From: DATIGJ01 sp035644155 | Lineage (GTDB): Bacteria; Patescibacteriota; Microgenomatia; Levybacterales; UBA12049 | Length of the DNA: 7,562 nt | Reading direction: 5' to 3' | Assembly (NCBI GenBank): GCA_035644155.1 | Contig: DASQPC010000005.1 | Span: forward strand, 1 to 7,562 | Shown: positions 1 through 4,855 of the stretch, piece by piece | Numbering within the stretch: the stretch's first letter is position 1 | Layout of the letters: each line of letters begins with the position of its first letter | The notes under the pieces: generated by a model | Databases searched by the model: none | Told to the model about the DNA's origin: nothing | What the model saw: the letters and a program-made list of their open reading frames with translations, nothing else | Position numbers and translations under genes: made by a program

Positions 1-993
1 TCTCTGATCAATACAGGTGTTACCTCTCTGACGGGCACAGCCGCACAAATCAACGTTTCCGGAGCAACAAGCGCAGTTACCTTATCGCTACCACAGAATA
101 TTGCAGCAACTTCGTCACCCAGCTTTGCTAGCTTAAATCTCACCAATACTGCAAATCAACTTGTTTTGGGAACAACAAACCTCGGTACAATAACATGGAC
201 TCCGTCAATAACACGAACCCTGACCTTTCCCGACGCTACTGATACAGTTATTGGAAAAGCAACAACCGATATCCTCACAAACAAAACATTAACAGCACCA
301 ACAATTAACGGCACAGTAACAACCACCGGCCTCACCCTTCCTGCTTTTACTGCATCCGGGAACATTACGGGTTCTGGATTGCCCACAATGACTAACTTTG
401 GCGCACTCAATGGACTAACACTTACATCTGCAAGCGATGGTTTTACTATAGCAGGCGGCACAACCACCCGAACACTCACCTTAACAAATGCAGATATTAC
501 TCTTGGTTCAACCATTAAGCCAACATCTAGCGGACCACTGACAATCCAATCAAATGGAGCACATCAAATCGTACTTGATGCAGGTGGCTCAGCAATACTC
601 TATATAGGCACGACAAGTGCTTCAGCTATTGCTATCGGCAGATCAGGTACTACAACCACTATTTCTGCAACCGCTTCTGCTAATAATTTAATAATAGGCG
701 CAGGCGCGACAATCACCAAACATTTATCCGCAACCGCTACGTTTGATGCCGCCAATATCGCTCTTGGTAGTTGTGGCAATATTGGAACTGTTACGGTAAC
801 TGGAGTAGTAGTTGGAGATACTGTTGTTGCAACACCGACAGCGGTATCTGGTGGTATAGAGACACTTCTTGTGAACTGGAATGCTTACGTTAGCAATGCA
901 AATACAGTGACTATACGAGCATGTAGCGTCGCAACGATTGGTGGGCAAGATGCAGCTAATCAAACCTGGAGAGCTGATGTTTGGCAGCATTAA
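1..993 (+). CDS. C-terminal part of a large tail-fibre/adhesin-like surface protein (5' partial)
   Basis: The reading frame is open from the first base to TAA at 991-993, so this is the last 330 residues of a longer protein. The sequence is very rich in Thr, Ser, Ala, Gly and Asn and poor in charged residues. It contains phrases typical of phage tail-fibre-like and CPR surface fibre proteins, such as VTSLTGTAAQINVSG, FPDATDTVIGKATTDILTNK and LTAPTINGTVTTTGLTLP. The last 80 residues form a different, compact-looking module with two cysteines (GSCGNIG, RACSV) that ends in TWRADVWQH, a C-terminal cap seen on similar fibre proteins. A role as an extracellular beta-rich fibre in attachment is inferred. 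No transmembrane segment or sorting motif is visible in this part. The TTG at 166 is internal and not the start. It could instead be a prophage fibre, but no phage genes flank it. Confidence 0.75.
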   Translation, partial: SLINTGVTSLTGTAAQINVSGATSAVTLSLPQNIAATSSPSFASLNLTNTANQLVLGTTNLGTITWTPSITRTLTFPDATDTVIGKATTDILTNKTLTAPTINGTVTTTGLTLPAFTASGNITGSGLPTMTNFGALNGLTLTSASDGFTIAGGTTTRTLTLTNADITLGSTIKPTSSGPLTIQSNGAHQIVLDAGGSAILYIGTTSASAIAIGRSGTTTTISATASANNLIIGAGATITKHLSATATFDAANIALGSCGNIGTVTVTGVVVGDTVVATPTAVSGGIETLLVNWNAYVSNANTVTIRACSVATIGGQDAANQTWRADVWQH

Positions 994-1005
994 TTACCAA
1001 AAATA

Positions 1006-1014
1006 TGCTAAGAT
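1006..1014 (+). promoter_or_regulatory. extended -10 promoter, leaderless start for the Rpf-like gene
   Basis: TGCTAAGAT is an extended -10 element (TGn plus a five-of-six match to TATAAT). Exactly 6 nt (AGACCT) separate it from the ATG at 1021, so transcription would begin at or next to the A of the start codon. No Shine-Dalgarno sequence can fit. No good -35 lies at a 16-18 nt spacing; TTGGCA at 981-986 is too far away. Confidence 0.5.
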
Positions 1015-1020
1015 AGACCT

Positions 1021-1668
1021 ATGCTCAAAAAGCTAACAGAGTATTGTCTTCTTGTTATTATCTCGTTTTGTTTTTTTACAGTTTGCTTTCATGCGGTTGC
1101 TCGCGCAGATACCATAAGCGGCAATCATTTTTTACTCACAGATCAAACAATTACTCCAGAACCAACACCTAAGCCACCTTTTCATTCTTTTACTGTTCCA
1201 ACGCCTACTCCGCCCTCGGATCCAAGCCCTACCCCAACCCCAACAAACTTGCCCACTCCGACCGCAACACCGACTCCGACAACTCTTCCAACCACCACGC
1301 CAACTGCCACACCAACACCGACAGTAACGCCAACACCAACTCTTACCGACACGCCTCCTCCTACACCAACTGTTTCCCCAACAACAGATTTAGAATCATT
1401 ATTTATTCACTACAGTAATCAATACAGTGTTGATAAAAATGAGCTTGAAAAAATTGCACAATGCGAATCAGACAAAAATACAAACTCTGCAGGCAATCCT
1501 CCTTATCTTGGGATGTTTCAATTCTCACCAACTTCATGGAACAATGTGCGCACACAGATGAATCTTGATCCAAATCCAGATCTTCGAACAAATGCAGATG
1601 AAGCAATCAAAACAGCAGCATATATGCTCAGCCGTGGCCAACAATCCGCATGGCCGAATTGTAATTAG
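1021..1668 (+). CDS. secreted Rpf/lytic-transglycosylase-like protein with Thr-Pro linker
   Basis: This 215-residue protein has three parts. Residues 1-29 are a signal peptide with a hydrophobic core and a likely cleavage site ARA|D. Residues about 45-122 are a low-complexity Thr/Pro stalk (TPTPT units). Residues 123-215 are a lysozyme-fold domain resembling resuscitation-promoting factor and SLT transglycosylases. In that domain IAQCES gives the likely catalytic Glu149, GMFQFSPTSW (164-173) matches the family GxxQFxxxTW motif, and the end reads AWPNC. Cys148 and Cys214 could form the disulfide seen in Rpf domains. The expected role is cleavage of peptidoglycan glycan strands outside the membrane, with the stalk letting the domain reach through the envelope. 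The ATG at 1021 is supported by the signal peptide starting there and by the -10 element placed for a leaderless transcript. The exact subfamily is not certain. Confidence 0.8.
   Translation: MLKKLTEYCLLVIISFCFFTVCFHAVARADTISGNHFLLTDQTITPEPTPKPPFHSFTVPTPTPPSDPSPTPTPTNLPTPTATPTPTTLPTTTPTATPTPTVTPTPTLTDTPPPTPTVSPTTDLESLFIHYSNQYSVDKNELEKIAQCESDKNTNSAGNPPYLGMFQFSPTSWNNVRTQMNLDPNPDLRTNADEAIKTAAYMLSRGQQSAWPNCN
1159..1386 (+). repeat. low-complexity Thr/Pro-coding repeat (TPTP stalk)
   Basis: Irregular repeats of ccaac/accg-type codons encode alternating Thr and Pro, roughly residues 47-122 of the Rpf-like protein. The synonymous codons vary, so the repetition is selected at protein level rather than being a perfect DNA tandem array. 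The stretch is likely to vary in length between strains. Confidence 0.6.
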
Positions 1669-1690
1669 GGTTTCATGAGATCTTAAAACA

Positions 1691-2020
1691 TTATATTTTG
1701 CTAGCGACAATATTGATGATTGAGACAAGGATACTAAAAAATAGCGCCCACCAAAAACCATCCACGGTAAAACCAGGCACAAGAGTTCCTGCCAAAAGGA
1801 TTAAACATGCATTAATAACAAGCGTAAAGAGACCAAATGTCAAAAGAGTAATCGGTAATGTAAGAAGAATAAGAAACGGCTTGAGAAAAACATTAAGAAT
1901 TCCTAAAACCAATGCCACCACCAAAGCTGTAACAAAACTTGCGACATGGATTCCAGGAAGAAGATACGCTGCAATAATAATAACTAACGCGCTTGCTAAC
2001 CAATTAAGAAGAATCCTCAT
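1691..2020 (-). CDS. YvlD/phage holin family IV-like small membrane protein
   Basis: The 109-residue protein is almost wholly hydrophobic, with four predicted membrane helices near residues 3-22, 26-49, 52-80 and 86-107. Short loops contain the family-typical phrases LLPGI, LGILNVFLKPFLILLTLPIT, NACLILLAG and PGF.VDGFWWALFFS. These mark the widespread DUF360/YvlD family, also labelled mycobacterial four-helix phage holin superfamily IV. The biochemical role of the family is not established, and the holin label is a similarity name rather than evidence of lysis. Length is normal for the family. It is convergent with the Rpf-like gene, only 22 nt away, and lies downstream of the VOC gene on the same strand. 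Confidence 0.85.
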   Translation of the reverse strand: MRILLNWLASALVIIIAAYLLPGIHVASFVTALVVALVLGILNVFLKPFLILLTLPITLLTFGLFTLVINACLILLAGTLVPGFTVDGFWWALFFSILVSIINIVASKI

Positions 2021-2028
2021 ACAAATTT

Positions 2029-2037
2029 AGTATACCA
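2029..2037 (-). promoter_or_regulatory. extended -10 promoter for the YvlD-like gene
   Basis: On the minus strand TGGTATACT forms an extended -10 (TGn plus five of six of TATAAT). It ends 8 nt before the ATG at 2020, so the transcript would have a leader of zero to two nucleotides. The gene therefore does not need to be co-transcribed with the VOC gene upstream. Confidence 0.45.
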
Positions 2038-2038
2038 G

Positions 2039-2057
2039 AAAGTAGCAACTACTTTTT
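2039..2057. terminator. possible weak stem-loop between the VOC and YvlD-like genes
   Basis: AAAGTAG-CAA-CTACTTT is a perfect 7-bp inverted repeat with a 3-nt loop, followed by two more T on the plus strand. It overlaps the stop codon of the VOC gene (TAG on the minus strand). On the minus strand, where a terminator would be needed, only three T follow directly from the stem. The stem is AT-rich, so termination would be weak. Confidence 0.3.
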
Positions 2058-2441
2058 GCCGACAAATTGCCAACAGTTGCCTTCTGGATCCAAAAACGTT
2101 GCAAACCAAACTTGATTATCTGGCGTTGAAAATGGAGCAAGAAAAGGCTTTGCGACGATTGTGACCTGTGGATTATCTTTCAATTTGTTATACCAATGCT
2201 CCACTCCCTCTTCTGGATATAAATTAAACAAATGTCTAAAATTTTCTTTTGCTTTACCATGAATTTCTGAATGTTTGCCAATCCAAACATTATACTCACC
2301 AACAACATTAAACATATAACCATAATCGCCAGGAATATTGAGTTGGTCAACGAGTTTAAAACCTAAAACATCACGATAAAACTCCATAAGCTTATCTGGA
2401 CTTTCTGAATAAATAAGAATTCGATATTTAGTAAATGCCAT
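2049..2441 (-). CDS. VOC superfamily (glyoxalase/bleomycin-resistance-like) protein
   Basis: The 130-residue protein has the length and layout of a single-unit VOC protein, with two beta-alpha-beta-beta-beta modules. The start KYRILIYSESPDKLMEFYRDVLGFKL is the usual first module, and the end FATFLDPEGNCWQFVGKK is the usual last strand with the DPEGN turn. VOC proteins bind a metal and act as lyases, dioxygenases or antibiotic-binding proteins; substrate cannot be predicted here. His and Glu metal ligands at the standard places are not obvious, apart from the Glu in DPEGN, so a non-enzymatic binding role is possible. The ATG at 2441 is fixed by the family N-terminus and by a -10 box 6 nt upstream. 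Confidence 0.8.
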   Translation of the reverse strand: MAFTKYRILIYSESPDKLMEFYRDVLGFKLVDQLNIPGDYGYMFNVVGEYNVWIGKHSEIHGKAKENFRHLFNLYPEEGVEHWYNKLKDNPQVTIVAKPFLAPFSTPDNQVWFATFLDPEGNCWQFVGKK

Positions 2442-2447
2442 AGGGAG

Positions 2448-2456
2448 ATTATATCA
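2448..2456 (-). promoter_or_regulatory. extended consensus -10 promoter for the VOC gene, overlapping the upstream stop codon
   Basis: On the minus strand TGATATAAT is a perfect extended -10 element. Its TGA is the stop codon of the zinc finger gene. Six nucleotides (CTCCCT) separate TATAAT from the ATG at 2441, which predicts a leaderless mRNA. The CTCCCT spacer is the opposite of a Shine-Dalgarno site. Confidence 0.6.
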
Positions 2457-2717
2457 GAGATATATTTCATCAACATAACACCAAGTGAACTCCTCACCAG
2501 GCGTGACGGATTTCATAATCGGATGCTTTGTTGTCTTAAAATGTTTTGTCGCGTGTTTGTTCTTGGAATCATCACAACACCCCACATGTCCACAGGTAAG
2601 GCATTGTCTGAGGGAAACCCATGTATCACCAGTCTTTATACAATCTTCACAAACACTGATGTCATGAGGTGGAAAATCTTTTATTTGATCTTTATGTTTA
2701 CAAACCTTATCGCCCAC
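2454..2717 (-). CDS. UBP-type zinc finger protein
   Basis: The 87-residue protein is a single UBP-type (ZnF-UBP, PF02148-like) zinc finger. Likely zinc ligands in order are Cys6 and His8, Cys23 and Cys26, Cys39 and Cys42, Cys47, His55, His59 and His65. The characteristic LRQCLTCGHVGCCDDS and TKHPIMKS segments are present. The C-terminal WCYVDEIYL matches the conserved end of bacterial stand-alone members. In eukaryotes the domain binds the free C-terminus of ubiquitin; what bacterial members bind is not known. The start is taken as GTG at 2717. An ATT nine bases upstream lies at a better distance from an AGAGG sequence, but a -10-like hexamer 6 nt before the GTG favours GTG. No stop-codon readthrough is needed, so TGA is used as a normal stop. 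Confidence 0.85.
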   Translation of the reverse strand: MGDKVCKHKDQIKDFPPHDISVCEDCIKTGDTWVSLRQCLTCGHVGCCDDSKNKHATKHFKTTKHPIMKSVTPGEEFTWCYVDEIYL

Positions 2718-2723
2718 ACAAAT

Positions 2724-2752
2724 AGTCTACACCTCTTTTAATAAAGTAGCAA
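2724..2752 (-). promoter_or_regulatory. candidate promoter for the zinc finger gene
   Basis: On the minus strand TTGCTA (2752-2747) and TAGACT (2729-2724) are separated by 17 nt. Each matches its consensus hexamer at four of six positions. The -10 ends 6 nt before the GTG at 2717, the same spacing as at four other genes of the window. An AGAGGTG sequence (2736-2730) lies between the hexamers and may be coincidence. Confidence 0.35.
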
Positions 2753-2769
2753 AGCCTTTTTAAGCTATC

Positions 2770-2798
2770 TAGAAATACGCTTAGTGTTTAATTATACT
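2770..2798 (+). promoter_or_regulatory. promoter of the c-like/ATPase cluster, leaderless
   Basis: TAGAAA (2770-2775) and TATACT (2793-2798) have a 17-nt spacer. TATACT matches TATAAT at five of six positions. Six nucleotides (TACCCT) separate it from the ATG at 2805, so the mRNA would start at the ATG. This supports ATG 2805 over the GTG at 2784, which would lie upstream of the transcription start. It sits in a short divergent region, back to back with the zinc finger promoter. Confidence 0.55.
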
Positions 2799-2804
2799 TA
2801 CCCT

Positions 2805-3611
2805 ATGGCTCTAAAATTATCTGTTTTTACAATGATTGCTCTGCTTGCTGCTCTTGCCTTCTCTTCTCCTGTCTTTGCTCAAACAACTGACAAAAATGCA
2901 GGTGTTGATGCAGCAGCGACTTTAGGAGTTGCTCGAATGGTTGAAGTTAAAAATAGCACTGTTAAAGATGGAAGTATTCTCTCAACCTCCAACCAAGGAG
3001 CATTCCCTTCAAATATTTCGTATGATCCCCAAGTAGTAGGTGTTGTCTCTCGAGACGCTGGGGTTATTTTAAATTCAGACAACAACCCAAATACGAGTGT
3101 GCCAGTCATTTCAGTCGGGGCAGTGTATGTTTTGGTCTCAAGCAAAGAAGGTCCGATCAAAAAAGGAGATTTGATTACGACATCAACAATTCCAGGTGTG
3201 GGCGTCAAAGCCAATGATGGCGGCTATGTACTTGGCACTGCGTTGGAAGGCTATGACAATCCTGACTCAAAAAGAATCGACAAGATTGCCGTTGATTTGA
3301 ACCTGCACTATTTTAATAGTAAACCAAGCCTGGCTGGCTCTCTGTCTGATATTTTTAAAATTGCGCTTTTGCCGACAAAAGACGCTCCTGCACCGCTATT
3401 TAAATATATTGTTGCTGCACTTGTTGTCTGTGGATCATTTGTGTTAGGCTTTATGAGCTTTGGACGTACCGCTGCAAAAGGTGTTGAGGCACTTGGCAGA
3501 AATCCTGCAGCAAGCAAGATTATTCATCTTGGGATTATCTTTAATGTGTTTATCGTCATTATGATTGTTTTATCCGGCCTTACGGTAGCATTTTTGATAC
3601 TACGATTATAG
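2805..3611 (+). CDS. secreted ectodomain fused to an F0 subunit c-like hairpin lacking the ion-binding carboxylate
   Basis: From ATG 2805 the protein has 268 residues. Residues 1-25 are a signal peptide (cleavage VFA|Q). Residues 26-195 form a beta-rich ectodomain; GPIKKGDLITTSTIPGVGVKA (116-136) and YDPQVVGVVSRDAGVIL resemble a module of large CPR surface fibres. Residues 199-219 and 239-265 are two membrane helices joined by a loop with KGVEALGRNP (225-234). This loop matches the cytoplasmic loop of F-type subunit c (E. coli KFLEGAARQP), with Lys, Glu, Arg and Pro in register. Both topologies agree: termini outside, loop inside facing F1. Subunit c normally has Asp or Glu 18 residues after the loop proline. 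Here that position is Ile252, and no acidic residue occurs in either helix. The glycine repeat of helix 1 is also mostly lost. Usual subunit c is 70-90 residues. The first place in the cluster suits subunit c. Ion transport is therefore unlikely; a structural or rotating ring is inferred. Confidence 0.75.
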   Translation: MALKLSVFTMIALLAALAFSSPVFAQTTDKNAGVDAAATLGVARMVEVKNSTVKDGSILSTSNQGAFPSNISYDPQVVGVVSRDAGVILNSDNNPNTSVPVISVGAVYVLVSSKEGPIKKGDLITTSTIPGVGVKANDGGYVLGTALEGYDNPDSKRIDKIAVDLNLHYFNSKPSLAGSLSDIFKIALLPTKDAPAPLFKYIVAALVVCGSFVLGFMSFGRTAAKGVEALGRNPAASKIIHLGIIFNVFIVIMIVLSGLTVAFLILRL

Positions 3612-3626
3612 ATTCCAAACTCATCA

Positions 3627-3655
3627 TTGTTAAATGCAGATTAAAAACCTAAAAT
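3627..3655 (+). promoter_or_regulatory. possible internal promoter before the b-like gene
   Basis: TTGTTA (3627-3632) and TAAAAT (3650-3655) have a 17-nt spacer. The -10 matches five of six and the -35 four of six positions. The -10 ends 6 nt before the ATG at 3662. The gene has no usable Shine-Dalgarno, since AGAGA touches the start codon too closely. The b-delta-alpha-gamma block may thus be transcribed apart from the c-like gene. Confidence 0.45.
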
Positions 3656-3661
3656 AGAGAT

Positions 3662-4300
3662 ATGCTGCCTGCACTACTCTTTCAAATTACCAACTTTTTA
3701 CTCAATCTTGTGATTGTGCTTTTTTTGATCTTTTATCTCATCAAACTTCGTGTAAAAGAAAAAGCAGTTGAAGAAAAAACAACCAAAATCGATACTAACT
3801 ATCACCAAGTTGTTGATGATGCCTTAAGCAAAGAGCGAAAAATTCTTGCCGACGCAACTTTTGAGGCAGACAAAATCATCACTGATGCAAAATATGTGAA
3901 TACCTCCTCAAAAACAGCAATCGATCATGCACTTTCAAAAATGATTGATGATATTAATAACGAAACCGTTGATGTCACGCATGATTTTAAAAAAAGTTAT
4001 ATCGCTTCATTAACCCAAGTCTCCTCCACTTCTGTCACTGATTTTGAAAAGATAATGAAAGGGTTGGAGACAGACCTGCAAAAACAACTGAAAGAATTTC
4101 ATGAAACGCTTCTTCCAAATTTGGAAAAAGAATTAGAGAGCTACAAACAAGCACGTATCAAACAAACAGAACAGACAATCATCCGTGTCATCCAAGAAGC
4201 TTCACAAGAAATTCTCAATAAAACGATTTCTCTTAACGACCATCAACATTTGGTTATACAATCTTTAGAAAAAGTAAAACAAGAAGGAGGGTTTGAGTAG
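3662..4300 (+). CDS. F0 subunit b-like peripheral stalk protein
   Basis: The 212-residue protein has one N-terminal membrane helix (about 5-27, LLFQITNFLLNLVIVLFLIFYLI) and a basic exit (KLRVKEK). A long, charged, almost wholly helical segment (30-190) follows that should form the coiled coil of a peripheral stalk. The end, ASQEILNKTISLNDHQHLVIQSLEKVKQEG, resembles the C-terminus of bacterial subunit b, which docks onto delta. Usual subunit b is about 155-170 residues, so this stalk is some 40-55 residues longer, mainly in the middle. That could reach past a larger complex or span a changed geometry. Its role is to tie the alpha/delta head to the membrane. The stop TAG abuts the ATG of the delta-like gene, so they are translationally linked. 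Identification rests on architecture and order more than on sequence identity. Confidence 0.75.
   Translation: MLPALLFQITNFLLNLVIVLFLIFYLIKLRVKEKAVEEKTTKIDTNYHQVVDDALSKERKILADATFEADKIITDAKYVNTSSKTAIDHALSKMIDDINNETVDVTHDFKKSYIASLTQVSSTSVTDFEKIMKGLETDLQKQLKEFHETLLPNLEKELESYKQARIKQTEQTIIRVIQEASQEILNKTISLNDHQHLVIQSLEKVKQEGGFE
4286..4290 (+). promoter_or_regulatory. strong ribosome binding site of the delta-like gene
   Basis: GGAGG, within AAGGAGGG inside the last codons of the b-like gene, lies 10 nt before the ATG at 4301. It is the only full Shine-Dalgarno in the window and belongs to a gene inside the operon. It shows that the organism keeps anti-SD-based initiation next to the leaderless starts. 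Confidence 0.7.
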
Positions 4301-4849
4301 ATGGAAACGCTTGATCTGTCTAATTTTATCCAAACAAAAGCCGAAGCAAATGATTTTATTTCACGGTTAGGATTTATTGCTGATGCTTGTTATCAAAATA
4401 ATTTCAGACTTGATCATGCACTGATGGAACAATTTGGTGTCCAAAAAAAAGAAAAATTTCTCACGCTTCTTCGAGAGCATAACATCAATTCTGAATCTGC
4501 CTCAGCACTGAAGACTTTTTTTACCAGTCTCTCAGAAAAAATCACAGGACTTACGGTGTTATCTTTAACCATTGCTTTTGAACCAACAGAACAAACACTT
4601 AAAGCATTTTCTGATTGGTTTGTTCTTAATTTATGTCAGCAAGTACTGTTTGATATTCGTGTTGATCGCAAACTGATTGCAGGAGCCGCAGTCACATTTA
4701 AAGGAAAATACGTTGATTTTTCTATTCGACCAAAATTTGAACAGGTGCTGCAAAGAGTTTTAACGACAACTGCACCGCAGAAGCAAACCCAACCGGCTTC
4801 TCCCCCAAACGAGCATCAAACACTTGAAGACATGCATCTTGGAAGATAA
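4301..4849 (+). CDS. F1 subunit delta (OSCP)-like protein
   Basis: The 182-residue protein carries the diagnostic C-terminal signature of subunit delta: VDRKLIAGAAVTFKGKYVDF followed by SIRPKFEQVL (121-150), which aligns with D.SLIGGVVI..GDKVID.SVRGRLE of the family. An alpha-beta segment (LTVLSLTIAFEPTEQTLKAF) precedes it, as usual. The N-terminal helical domain, residues about 1-80, is 25 or more residues shorter than the standard six-helix domain that clamps the alpha N-terminus. After residue 156 there is a polar Pro/Gln-rich tail of about 25 residues that standard delta lacks. Delta connects the F1 head to subunit b. The shortened domain agrees with the missing N-terminal segment of the alpha-like partner encoded next. 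It is followed after 6 nt by alpha; its last codons hold the GGAAGA that may serve as the alpha ribosome site. Confidence 0.8.
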   Translation: METLDLSNFIQTKAEANDFISRLGFIADACYQNNFRLDHALMEQFGVQKKEKFLTLLREHNINSESASALKTFFTSLSEKITGLTVLSLTIAFEPTEQTLKAFSDWFVLNLCQQVLFDIRVDRKLIAGAAVTFKGKYVDFSIRPKFEQVLQRVLTTTAPQKQTQPASPPNEHQTLEDMHLGR

Positions 4850-4855
4850 ACTCAT

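Noticed and set aside
166..168. TTG as a start of the fibre protein
   Set aside because: The frame is open upstream to the window edge and the upstream residues (LTGTAAQINVSG and so on) are typical of the protein, so the TTG is internal.
981..986. TTGGCA as -35 of the Rpf-like gene
   Set aside because: The spacer to TAAGAT would be 22 nt; the extended -10 explains the promoter without it.
1159..1386. CRISPR-like or tandem DNA array
   Set aside because: The repeats are irregular, lie in frame and encode a Thr/Pro linker; there are no spacers.
1698..2030. Plus-strand open frame opposite the YvlD-like gene
   Set aside because: The translation is a basic, low-complexity shadow; the minus strand encodes a recognisable membrane family with a promoter.
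2454..2456. Recoding of TGA as an amino acid, as in some CPR lineages
   Set aside because: The zinc finger protein ends at this TGA at the expected family length, so TGA works as a stop here.
2784..2804. GTG at 2784 as start of the c-like fusion
   Set aside because: It adds seven residues before a well-formed signal peptide, and its codons lie across the -10 element that would transcribe the gene from 2805.
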